Positions 50,645 through 58,424 of a stretch of DNA of 64,000 bases are shown here, in pieces. Below the pieces are notes generated by a model, which did no database searches, was not told the DNA's origin, and saw only the letters and a program-made list of their open reading frames with translations. Numbering within the stretch: the first letter of the stretch is position 1; every line of letters begins with the position of its first letter. Source of the DNA: Candidatus Saccharimonadota bacterium (GTDB lineage: Bacteria; Patescibacteriota; Saccharimonadia; Saccharimonadales; Saccharimonadaceae); assembly GCA_017433855.1 (NCBI GenBank), contig JAFRGM010000006.1, positions 1 to 64,000 on the forward strand. Reading direction: 5' to 3'. A program made the position numbers and the translations under genes.

Positions 50645-51673
50645 CTAAGCCAGCGTGTACAGATTGCGGTCAATTTTCTTAAACAATTTTTTGTTTTGCA
50701 AATTTAGTAAAATCGTAGTTTCTTTTACCTTGCGAGTGCGCAAAACCTGTTTTACAATCTCTTCGCGCGAGAGTGGCTTACCAGCATTTTCAAGAATGTT
50801 AGTGATGATTTCCGATATAGTTCCCTTTTTGTATCCCCAGGACGAAAGCGCATAGATACCACGCCCAATCAACACAAAACGCGGGTCCTTGATTAGTTCA
50901 TTATGAATTGCCTGCACCGTTACATTCTTTCTCTTAAAATTAGACTCTTTAATCTCTGCGGCGATTTCAGAAAAATGCATTGGTTGCTTGTGCGATTCAA
51001 GGATTACAAAGATTTTATCGCGAATATTTCGCGGGTTTACAGATGGCCACTTGGCTAGCCCCCACACACCATTTAGCGTCGCTAATAATTTTGAAATTGA
51101 CGCCACGGCCTTAATATGGTCAGGATGCTCATAGTCTAGCACATTGTCAAGTTGGTCAAGTGTCATTGGCTCTTTGTTTTTCTGAATCACCTCTACGATT
51201 TTGTCGACACGTTCACGAAGCTCCAAAGAATCGCCGTAATCGGCAATCCCCACCGCCGCATTGTAGCGGTCGTTTTCTTCTACTACGGTTAAGTTTTTGG
51301 CAAAAGTAGCGATAAAATAAATCCCTGCACGCTGCACGGCAGAGGTGTCCCTGTTGTAAACTTTATCAGCTAAATCAGATAACTTAGCTACGCGCCCCAT
51401 CTCAGTTAAATTACGGACTAGCAACTTCTCTGCGGCGGCAAGCTCTGGAATTTGATTCTCTTCTGCGGAAACTTGAAGATGAATCAAAATAGCCTTTTCT
51501 AGCTGTCTAACACGCTCACGCGTAATTGATAACATTTCACCAATCTCTTCAAGCGTCTGTTTGTTGGATTTGAGACCAAAGCGACGCGAAATAATCTCGC
51601 GTTCACGGTCTTGTTCTATAATCTTGAGGCTTCCAGAAATTGCTTTTTTCAGGATTTCCGCATTTTGATCCAT
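50645..51673 (-). CDS. Sigma region 4-like protein fused to winged-helix (HARE-HTH-type) domains
   Basis: The protein has 342 residues. Residues ~20-65 match sigma-70 region 4 (R-E-R-E-I-I-S-R-R-F-G-L, then T-L-E-E-I-G and I-T-R-E-R-V-R-Q-L-E). Residues ~150-210 and ~225-290 look like winged helices; the second (P-M-H-F-S-E-I-A-A-E-I, R-G-I-Y-A-L-S-S-W-G-Y) fits the HARE-HTH / RpoE-delta type. A third helical HTH ends the protein. There is no region 2, so it cannot act as an ordinary sigma factor; an accessory polymerase-binding or promoter-binding role is likely. Confidence 0.65.
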   Translation of the reverse strand: MDQNAEILKKAISGSLKIIEQDREREIISRRFGLKSNKQTLEEIGEMLSITRERVRQLEKAILIHLQVSAEENQIPELAAAEKLLVRNLTEMGRVAKLSDLADKVYNRDTSAVQRAGIYFIATFAKNLTVVEENDRYNAAVGIADYGDSLELRERVDKIVEVIQKNKEPMTLDQLDNVLDYEHPDHIKAVASISKLLATLNGVWGLAKWPSVNPRNIRDKIFVILESHKQPMHFSEIAAEIKESNFKRKNVTVQAIHNELIKDPRFVLIGRGIYALSSWGYKKGTISEIITNILENAGKPLSREEIVKQVLRTRKVKETTILLNLQNKKLFKKIDRNLYTLA

Positions 51674-51719
51674 TCTTTTTTCCTTGATTCGTTATCTGTT
51701 AATATTAGTACTTCTTATT

Positions 51720-51748
51720 ATTATATCATAGTTTACATACAGTGTCAA
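51720..51748 (-). promoter_or_regulatory. Consensus promoter of the sigma-4/winged-helix gene
   Basis: On the minus strand TTGACA (51743-51748) and TATAAT (51720-51725) are perfect and spaced 17 bp, with a ~40-nt leader and a GGA site before ATG 51673. A strong promoter for a regulator suggests an abundant, global protein. Confidence 0.75.
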
Positions 51749-51865
51749 CTATAAATAATAATAATTTCTAACACTATTGTAGCACAATTTTTACAATTGT
51801 GAAAAAAAATTGTAAAAGCATAAACGTAATTACTATTACACCATTAAACTCATAAAAAACAAGAC

Positions 51866-52104
51866 TTTTCAAACCCTATGAAATGCGTTAAAATTAAAGT
51901 GCAACAGTTTGGAATTTACAAAAGACAAGAACAATTTTTGTTCGTATTGTGCTTAGAAAAGGCATCATTAGGTTGTTGGAGCACAATCGGCATCTTGTCG
52001 TAAATTCCAGCTGTTGCGCCTAGTGGTGCCTTTTTTGTGCATGACCCTATTATAAAAATGGCACCGCTAGTTCAGAGTAGTCAATAAGCGGGTCACGAGG
52101 CAAC
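51866..52104 (+). promoter_or_regulatory. Promoter and switch-like structured leader, copy 2
   Basis: TTTTCA (51866-51871), 17 bp, TAAAAT (51889-51894); the RNA would start at 51901. P1 pairs GCAACAG (51901-51907) and TGGAATTTAC (51910-51919) with 52000-52009 and 52011-52017; P2 is GACAAGA/TCTTGTC; P3 is ATTGTGCT/AGCACAAT. Loop strand A (51961-51972) pairs with B (52019-52030), followed by six T. C (GGCACCGCTAG, 52060-52070) pairs with B over 11 positions. TGACCC (52042-52047) pairs with GGGTCA (52090-52095) before the GAGG site. The stretch 51749-51865 is AT-rich, with only a CACAATT/AATTGTG hairpin near 51783. Confidence 0.7.
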
Positions 52105-53778
52105 ATGGTCACACATATTAAAGCGAGATTATTAATAGCTACACTCAGTTTAGCCGTAGGCATAAGTGTTGGTGCTTCCCTGTGTTCTTCTGCATTCGCA
52201 GCGGTTGTCACTTCTTCCACTGCTACAGTCAACGTCTCTACTTCATGTAGTATGACGGCAACTATAAATACACAACATACTGCCAATCTAGTAAACGGTC
52301 AGGAGAGTACGGCGGTAAGCTCGTATTCTAGTGGTATAGGTAAAACTACCATTGCTACTACTTGTAACGATACTAATGGCTTTTCTATCTATGCTGCCGG
52401 TTACACTGGCGATAAAGTAGGTGCTGCCAATAGTACTAAGCTAGTGGGTGTAAATACTGGTGTTACTATTCCCACCGGCTCTGGCACCTCTGCCTCCAAC
52501 TGGTCCATGAAGATCACTGCTGCTTCAGGTGCTACTAATATGGTCCCCGCCACTATTGACAATGGCTTTGATGAGTACAGTCTAGTACCAAGTAACTATA
52601 CTAAAGTAGCTCATGTCACTACTGCCACCTACCAAGGTGCCCCTACCCAAATTACCACCACCTACCGTGCATATGTATCCCCCACCCAAGCTGCAGATTC
52701 CTATTCTGGCAAAGTTCGCTATGTCCTCATTCATCCATCTTCTGCTGTAGCCCAAGCTACCTTTGATTCTGCCTTCGCTAACGCTGGCAAATCCAAAGTC
52801 ACAGCAAATGATGGTAATGAGTATTATGCTATGCAAGATATGACTGCAGATATCTGCAATGGTGTAGTAGATTACGGTACAGAAACACAATTAGTGGATA
52901 CCCGTGACAAAAAGCTCTACTGGGTCCTTAAAGCTCAAGATGGTAAGTGCTGGATGACACAGAATCTAGACCTAGATCTAAAGACCGATGTGGCGCTAAC
53001 ATCTCTCAATACTGACCTCAACGTCCATGATGATGACATCTACAATGAGAACTTAGGCTATACCTACAATGAATCTACTGGCCTCATCACCTGGACCCCT
53101 AGCTCACCAACAAATACATCTAATGCAACGCACGCGAATGGTACTGCTACCGGCACTTCTATAAGCTGGTCAAACACGAATACTACCCCACGCTCCGTAA
53201 AACTTACCGTCAACGGTAGTGAAATCTACCAAAAGGATGGCTCTACCTTCTCCTCAGCCACTTGCAACTACTTCACTACCCCATCCTGTCTCAACTCCAC
53301 CGGAGACAACACCAATACCACTGCTAACTTCTCCACAGTACCATACGAAGCTAACGGTGAACATGGTAAGGTTGGTAACTACTACAACTGGTCTGCTGCG
53401 GTAGCATCTAATAACACATCCTCTAGAACAGCCAGTACCTATAATGCTATTGCCGAAAGTCCAAAGAACTCTATCTGCCCTAAAGGTTGGCGCTTAACCA
53501 GAAGCTCTTCTACTCCAGCTTATAATGATTTCCAGAACCTTTATTCAGCATATTCTAGTTCTATTGGTAAAGCTAATGGCTACCCTCTATGGTTAGTGCG
53601 CGCAGGCGGCGTCGACAACGGCACGCTCGGCGGTAGCGGCGACTACGGCCTCTATTGGTCGTCTACGGTCAATAGCGCTAGCAACGCGTACTACCTGAAC
53701 ATCCGTAGCGACTATTTCTATCCGTCCCTCAACCGCAATCGCGGCCGCGGGTTCTCGGTGCGTTGCGTGGCGCGCTAA
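52105..53778 (+). CDS. FISUMP-domain secreted surface protein 2, variable-region-like tail
   Basis: The protein has 557 residues and is a full-length paralogue of the protein at 35796. It has a signal peptide (about 1-32, ending in A-F-A), a Thr/Ser-rich N-terminal domain sharing T-T-T-Y-R-A-Y-V-S-P-T-Q-A-A-D, a FISUMP domain (A-M-Q-D-M-T, G-K-C-W-M-T-Q-N-L, I-C-P-K-G-W-R-L), and the tail W-S-S-T ... G-F-S-V-R-C. The final 60 codons are GC-rich and differ from copy 1 mainly at exposed-looking positions. The first ~20 bp of coding sequence are nearly identical to copy 1, continuing the leader homology. Confidence 0.8.
   Translation: MVTHIKARLLIATLSLAVGISVGASLCSSAFAAVVTSSTATVNVSTSCSMTATINTQHTANLVNGQESTAVSSYSSGIGKTTIATTCNDTNGFSIYAAGYTGDKVGAANSTKLVGVNTGVTIPTGSGTSASNWSMKITAASGATNMVPATIDNGFDEYSLVPSNYTKVAHVTTATYQGAPTQITTTYRAYVSPTQAADSYSGKVRYVLIHPSSAVAQATFDSAFANAGKSKVTANDGNEYYAMQDMTADICNGVVDYGTETQLVDTRDKKLYWVLKAQDGKCWMTQNLDLDLKTDVALTSLNTDLNVHDDDIYNENLGYTYNESTGLITWTPSSPTNTSNATHANGTATGTSISWSNTNTTPRSVKLTVNGSEIYQKDGSTFSSATCNYFTTPSCLNSTGDNTNTTANFSTVPYEANGEHGKVGNYYNWSAAVASNNTSSRTASTYNAIAESPKNSICPKGWRLTRSSSTPAYNDFQNLYSAYSSSIGKANGYPLWLVRAGGVDNGTLGGSGDYGLYWSSTVNSASNAYYLNIRSDYFYPSLNRNRGRGFSVRCVAR
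53596..53775 (+). repeat. Variable-region-like tail, copy 2
   Basis: These 180 bp are collinear with 37254-37433. About two dozen of 60 codons differ, nearly all at positions 1 and/or 2, with only a few third-position changes. Flanking blocks are identical. Serine, Asn, Tyr, Asp, Gly and Arg codons ending in C or T dominate the variable positions. Confidence 0.6.
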
Positions 53779-53799
53779 CCACCACAAGCAAGCCACCAC

Positions 53800-53835
53800 A
53801 AGTAAATAGTCGGTGCCAGCACCGGCTATTTACTT
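53800..53835. terminator. Strong hairpin between convergent FISUMP 2 and topA
   Basis: AAGTAAATAG-t-CGGTGC pairs with GCACCG-g-CTATTTACTT around a 2-nt loop, a 16-bp stem. The topA stop (53830-53832) lies inside the right arm. It probably ends both converging transcripts, although the U-runs are weak. Confidence 0.55.
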
Positions 53836-56295
53836 GGCAGCTTTAGCTTTGCTAGTGGTCTTTTTCGTGGCCTTCTTGGCCGTAGTCCCCTTCGCGCTAG
53901 CCGTTTTCTTGCGACCACCCCGTACACCGCGTCGGGTTTTAGCAGCTGTTTTTGGCTTATTATCCAGCATTTCGCGCGCCTGTTCCAATGTAATCGTCTT
54001 AGGGTCGGTCTCTTTCGGCACTTTTACATTATTGCGCCGCCCTGGCCCCTTTACATATGGCCCATAAGCACCATTTATAATCTGTATTTCGCCCCAGTCT
54101 GCTATCATAGAATCTACTTTTTTCTGATATAGCGGCAAGGCCTCTTCTAGCGTTACCGTGTACGGGTCAAAATCTTTCATCGGGATATTATACTTGCCAC
54201 CCTTCAAATATGGCCCAAACGGCCCATTTGCGGCAATTAGTTCGGCGCCGTCTGGTGCTGTACCTAGCATCCTAGGCAGAGCTGGCAAGGCTAGCTGCTT
54301 TAAGGCCTGATCTAGATTCACAGTTTTCACGGACTTGCGCTTCGGCAAAGGCGCAAAGCGCGGCTTCTCGCCTGTCTCTTTTTCGTTGTCGCCCAGTTGG
54401 ATGAAACCGCCATTTTTGCCTACTTTCGCGTAAATTGGCTTGCCAGTCTCTGGGTCGTGACCAAGTAACCTTGCATTGTTATACCGCTCCACCCCCTGCG
54501 CAATCAGCACTGTATCATGAAATGGCCCATAAAAGTCTTTTAGCATCTTGACGCGCTCTAGCTTAGCGTCCGCCACCAGGTCCAAATCTTTTTCAATGTT
54601 CGCGGTAAACTTATAGTCCACAATATTCTTAAAATTGTCCGTCAAAAACCCAGCCACCAGCTCCCCGATCGGGGTGGGCACAAGTTTGCCTTTATTGGCG
54701 CCAGTTTTTTCGGTAGTGACAGAGCGTGTCACTGTGGCATCGTCAGAACCTACCGAGAGTATCACCACTTCGCGTTCTTCACCTTCGCTCTCGCCTTTTA
54801 CCACATAGCCACGCGCCTGTATTGCTGTCATAATTGACGCGTATGTAGACGGCCGCCCAATTCCCAGCTCTTCGAGCTTCTGTACTAGCGAACCCTCCGT
54901 GTATCTTGCTGGCGGTTTCGCAAAAGTCTGTTTAGCGGTTAGCTCTAGGTAATTTAACCTGTCCCCCGCCTTTAGGTGGGGCAATTCCAGGTCTTTACTC
55001 TTGCCATAAACCCTTAAAAACCCATCAAAAATCACCACTTCGCCTTTGGCCGTAAATGTATCGGATTCATCAGCGGGTGACGCCGCTTGGGGGACCCCCG
55101 ACGGAGCTTTTGCGACGGTGGGGGAAGATGCGGCGGCAGGACCCGCTGCGGCGACTCCATCCACTCCAATCCGAATCGTAGTCTTCGCCACCTTGGCATT
55201 TGCCATTTGTGTAGCTACGGTCCGTGCCCAAATCAACTGATAAAGGCGCTTTTCGTAATCGTTTTTGCCAGCCGTCATCCGCCGCACATCGGTAGGGCGA
55301 ATCGCCTCGTGCGCCTCTTGTGCTGAAGCATCTTTGGTCTTAAAATGCCGCACTTTAAGATATTCTGGCCCGAACTCACTCTTAATAAACTCAGAAATCG
55401 CCGCTACCGCTTGAGAGCTCAGATTCAGTGAGTCTGTTCTATGATAAGTAATTAACCCGGCCTGATATAACCCCTGCGCTGCACTCATCGTCGTACGCGA
55501 CGAAAAGCCTAGCTTAGCATTGGCTTCAATTTGTAACGCCGCCGTTGTAAAAGGTACTGGGTTGGCCTTTGTTCCCTCAGCTTCTTCTACGTCCAGCACG
55601 CTAAACTTTGCCTCAGCCAGCCGCTCTAATAGTCTGCGCGCGGCGGCCTCGTCATCTGGCGTCTTGCCGTCATAAGTAGCATCAAACGAAGCGTCCGACG
55701 CTTTGGCTAGCTCCGCCGCCTGGAACTTACCACTTACCTTAAACGATACTTTCCCCTCAAACTTTTCAATTTCTTTTTCGCGTTCCACTATTAGCCGAAG
55801 CGCTGGACTCTGCACGCGCCCAGCACTAATCGCCCCAGGCACTTTTTTGCGCACCATATCAGAAAGGTCATACCCCACTAGCATATCTAGAGTCTGCCGC
55901 GCTTGCTGGCTTGCCACCATGTCCATGTCTACCGTACGCGGGTTTTTAATCGCCTGTTCTAGCGCGGGTTTTGTAATCTCGTGAAAAGTAATCCTCGCCG
56001 TGTTTTTAGGCAACTTCAACACTTCGCACAGATGCCACGAAATTGATTCACCCTCGCGGTCTTCATCCGTTGCTAGCCAAACTTTATCGGCCGCCTTGGC
56101 TTCTTTCTTTAGCTCCGTAATGATAGATTTGTGCCCCGGGTCAATCTCGTAGGTTACGTCAAAAGTAGATTTATCAACCTTAGTGTCCTTTCTAATGTGC
56201 CCTACGCTCGCCAATACCTTAAAATCCCCTCCTAGGTATTTTTCAATGGTGTGGGCTTTCGCCGGGCTCTCTACTATCACTAAGTTTTTAGACAT
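53830..56295 (-). CDS. topA: DNA topoisomerase I with in-frame palindromic insert
   Basis: The protein has 821 residues. The TOPRIM domain starts at residue 4 (L-V-I-V-E-S-P-A-K), S-A-G-R-V-Q-S-P-A is near 160, and the active-site tyrosine is in I-T-Y-H-R-T-D-S near 291. Residues ~384-408 are encoded by a palindromic repeat in a loop between two strands. The C-terminal part has F-G-P-Y-L-K-G-G-type repeats without zinc cysteines and a Lys/Ala/Thr-rich tail. It relaxes negative supercoils. A TATTAT box lies 6 nt before ATG 56295. Confidence 0.95.
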   Translation of the reverse strand: MSKNLVIVESPAKAHTIEKYLGGDFKVLASVGHIRKDTKVDKSTFDVTYEIDPGHKSIITELKKEAKAADKVWLATDEDREGESISWHLCEVLKLPKNTARITFHEITKPALEQAIKNPRTVDMDMVASQQARQTLDMLVGYDLSDMVRKKVPGAISAGRVQSPALRLIVEREKEIEKFEGKVSFKVSGKFQAAELAKASDASFDATYDGKTPDDEAAARRLLERLAEAKFSVLDVEEAEGTKANPVPFTTAALQIEANAKLGFSSRTTMSAAQGLYQAGLITYHRTDSLNLSSQAVAAISEFIKSEFGPEYLKVRHFKTKDASAQEAHEAIRPTDVRRMTAGKNDYEKRLYQLIWARTVATQMANAKVAKTTIRIGVDGVAAAGPAAASSPTVAKAPSGVPQAASPADESDTFTAKGEVVIFDGFLRVYGKSKDLELPHLKAGDRLNYLELTAKQTFAKPPARYTEGSLVQKLEELGIGRPSTYASIMTAIQARGYVVKGESEGEEREVVILSVGSDDATVTRSVTTEKTGANKGKLVPTPIGELVAGFLTDNFKNIVDYKFTANIEKDLDLVADAKLERVKMLKDFYGPFHDTVLIAQGVERYNNARLLGHDPETGKPIYAKVGKNGGFIQLGDNEKETGEKPRFAPLPKRKSVKTVNLDQALKQLALPALPRMLGTAPDGAELIAANGPFGPYLKGGKYNIPMKDFDPYTVTLEEALPLYQKKVDSMIADWGEIQIINGAYGPYVKGPGRRNNVKVPKETDPKTITLEQAREMLDNKPKTAAKTRRGVRGGRKKTASAKGTTAKKATKKTTSKAKAAK
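55073..55146. repeat. Palindromic coding-insert element in topA
   Basis: The 74-bp element has outer arms GCGGGT/ACCCGC, inner GCCGC/GCGGC, and GGGGGACCCCC-type centre. Its first 28 bp and last 29 bp are identical to the element at 61205-61276. Read on the minus strand it encodes an A-G-P-A-A-A-S-S-P ... G-V-P-Q-A-A-S-P-A segment inside TopA. The frame is kept. Confidence 0.75.
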
Positions 56296-56676
56296 ATAAT
56301 TATAATATCATAAAAATGTCAAAAATGCGAAAAAGCCCCACTAGTTAAGTAAGGGTGGGCATCACTCAACTACTGGGGCTTTTTCGCCCTCTAACGCTTC
56401 ACTTCTATACCGGGTGAACCCCGGAAGCGCGACCCACCTCACACAAATTGGGGCCCGCCGGTTAGAGGGATTGCTATACCTTCGAAATGCTCCCTTTCTA
56501 AAGTGGAGGTAATACTTATAACTTTAAACCATGAAGAAATTTAAAGCCCGAAAAGGTTTCAAAGGCACGCAATTTCTGCTATACTAAAATCAGTATAGCG
56601 AAATTATAACTTATTGAGATGCGGTGTAGGGATTTTTGTTCCCTAACTGTCATCATTATATCACACAGGAGAAAAT
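56296..56676. other. 381-bp gap with a large structured region, candidate ncRNA
   Basis: A bidirectional terminator (AAAAAGCCCC with GGGGCTTTTT, about 56330-56387) is next to a 9-bp perfect helix CCCTCTAAC/GTTAGAGGG that encloses GCTTC/GGAAGC and CCGGG/CCCGG hairpins (about 56389-56480). Further on lies a perfect GCTATACT/AGTATAGC repeat (56578-56599) with a -10-like box for each strand, and TAGGGA/TCCCTA near 56625. On the minus strand this reads as a ~200-nt structured RNA ending in the terminator. I could not match it to a known RNA. Confidence 0.45.
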
Positions 56677-57705
56677 ATGTCAACACTTTTTTCACACTTT
56701 TTTCAAAAAATCAACCAAATTTCACCCCTAGAAGCCAATTTTACAGAGGTGTTAGACACTATTGCGCTTAAGCCTAAAACATTGTATTTTTATGGAAAAA
56801 TGCCACAAAATGTGGTAAAAAATGGCAAATCTACGCGCCCCAAGACCGTAGCGATTGTAGGTTCTCGGCACAATACTCGCTATGGTGAGGAAGTAGCCTA
56901 CAAACTAGCCTACGAGCTAGGCAGACGTGGCGTAGTGGTGGTGTCTGGGCTGGCCTACGGGATAGATTCTATTGGGCATCGGGGTTGCCTAGATGCCGGC
57001 GGCACCACTGTTGCTGTGCTTGGCACCCCCATCGACAAAATCTACCCTAAAAACCACACCAAACTTGCCGCAGAAATCATAGAAAAAGGTGGCGCCGTGA
57101 TGAGCGAATACCCACCCAGCGCCGGAATCGGTGCCAAAGCCAGCGCTAGAATCGGCATGCAAAATCAATCTAGTACTCAAGAACTACCCCTGGCCCCGGG
57201 CGAATATTACGATAAAACAACCGCCCTTCGCACCTTTGCGCCACAGGCTACTTTTTTGCATCGCAATCGTTTAATCTCTGGCCTCGCAGATATTGTAGTG
57301 GTGGTAGAGGCCGCCGAACGCTCTGGTTCGCTAAACACCGCCACTCATGCTCTCGCTCAGGGCAAGGAAGTCTACGCAGTACCAGGCAATATTACTAACC
57401 CCTACTCACAGGGTTGCAATAAACTCATCCGCGCGGGTGCCTTTCCTTATACAGAGCCAGCGGATTTGCTCCGCGAACTGTTCCCAGAGGAGTTCATCAC
57501 CAAACGTCGCAAAATGCCACATCTCTTTGGCGATAATGACATAGAAACCAAAATCTTGCAGGCCATCGCGAGCGGCCTTCGCTCTGGTGATGATATTATG
57601 GCGGCCACCACCCTGCCGCCAGAGGTTTTTAACCAAGCCATCACGATGCTAGAAATTAAAACGCGTGTGCGTGCGCTTGGTATGAATAATTGGGGGCTAA
57701 ATTAG
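56677..57705 (+). CDS. dprA: DNA-processing protein DprA (Smf)
   Basis: The protein has 342 residues with the Rossmann-type core: V-A-I-V-G-S-R near 58, V-V-S-G-L-A-Y-G-I-D near 87, V-L-G-T-P-I-D-K-I-Y-P-K-N-H near 112, H-R-N-R-L-I-S-G-L near 195 and Y-A-V-P-G-N near 232. Between S-E-Y-P-P and F-L-H-R-N-R an extra ~40 residues are present. A short winged helix ends the protein. It loads RecA on incoming ssDNA during natural transformation. CAGGAGA precedes ATG 56677. Confidence 0.92.
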   Translation: MSTLFSHFFQKINQISPLEANFTEVLDTIALKPKTLYFYGKMPQNVVKNGKSTRPKTVAIVGSRHNTRYGEEVAYKLAYELGRRGVVVVSGLAYGIDSIGHRGCLDAGGTTVAVLGTPIDKIYPKNHTKLAAEIIEKGGAVMSEYPPSAGIGAKASARIGMQNQSSTQELPLAPGEYYDKTTALRTFAPQATFLHRNRLISGLADIVVVVEAAERSGSLNTATHALAQGKEVYAVPGNITNPYSQGCNKLIRAGAFPYTEPADLLRELFPEEFITKRRKMPHLFGDNDIETKILQAIASGLRSGDDIMAATTLPPEVFNQAITMLEIKTRVRALGMNNWGLN

Positions 57706-58394
57706 GCCTTCTTCGCGGTCTTTTTCGTGGTTTTCTTGGCATTCGCCTTTGTTTTTGCGGATTTTTTAGCCTTGCCGGTACTCTTAGCGGCGGTTTTGGC
57801 GGCAACTTTTCTACTGTGAGCAGCTTCGCTCCTGGCGATGGAATCTTCAATCTTCTGCGAACGGTTATGGATACCATAAATCATGCTAGTAATACCTACC
57901 GTTAGCATATAGGCCCCAAAGAAACGCAGGAATGTCAGAAGTTCAAACGAGCCGCTGTTGATAATCACAAGCCCCATTACACAGCCAATCATGCCAACTA
58001 ACACCCGGATAAAACGGTCGGTAGGGTCCACCGTGGACAAGAAACCATGCACGAGATCAATCACGCCAGATACAAACACATATAATGCCACTATAGATAA
58101 GCACAAAACATAGTCGTTGCGTGCCGAGAACAGCAAGGCTAGCGCTGCCGCCACGTCTACCAAGGCATCAATCACCGAGTTAAACCACCCACGTTTCTTG
58201 GCAGAGTCATACAAGGCGGACAAGGAGTCAATAATTCCCATCCCAAGCAAGAACATACTCATGACTGCAATAATTAGTTCAAAATCCCCCATACCGCTAA
58301 ACAGCAAAACTGCGCCAAATACCGTCGCCAGCCCACCGCGTAGCACAAAGACAAACCAGTGCTTGTCTATAAATCTTCTATTGATATGTGCCAT
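57702..58394 (-). CDS. DUF308/HdeD-like membrane protein with Lys/Ala-rich tail
   Basis: The protein has 230 residues. Six predicted membrane helices fill residues ~15-175, with the pairwise repeat pattern of HdeD/DUF308 proteins. The last ~45 residues are an alternating Lys/Ala/Thr tail ending K-K-T-A-K-K-A, similar to the tail of TopA in this window and to histone-H1-like tails. The tail would be cytoplasmic and could bind nucleic acid. TATAAT and an AAAGGA site precede ATG 58394. The 3' end overlaps dprA by 4 bp. Confidence 0.7.
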   Translation of the reverse strand: MAHINRRFIDKHWFVFVLRGGLATVFGAVLLFSGMGDFELIIAVMSMFLLGMGIIDSLSALYDSAKKRGWFNSVIDALVDVAAALALLFSARNDYVLCLSIVALYVFVSGVIDLVHGFLSTVDPTDRFIRVLVGMIGCVMGLVIINSGSFELLTFLRFFGAYMLTVGITSMIYGIHNRSQKIEDSIARSEAAHSRKVAAKTAAKSTGKAKKSAKTKANAKKTTKKTAKKA

Positions 58395-58424
58395 AAAAAT
58401 CCTTTATTACTTATGCTTATTATA

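Noticed and set aside
37254-53775. Template repeat or reverse transcriptase of a diversity-generating retroelement inside the window
   Set aside because: No third copy of the 180-bp tail and no protein with reverse transcriptase motifs was found; they must lie elsewhere if they exist.
56340-56385. AAGGGTGG motif on the plus strand resembling the T-box consensus
   Set aside because: The stem I and specifier region of a T-box leader have no room between topA and this site, and the following gene is not an aminoacyl-tRNA or amino-acid gene.
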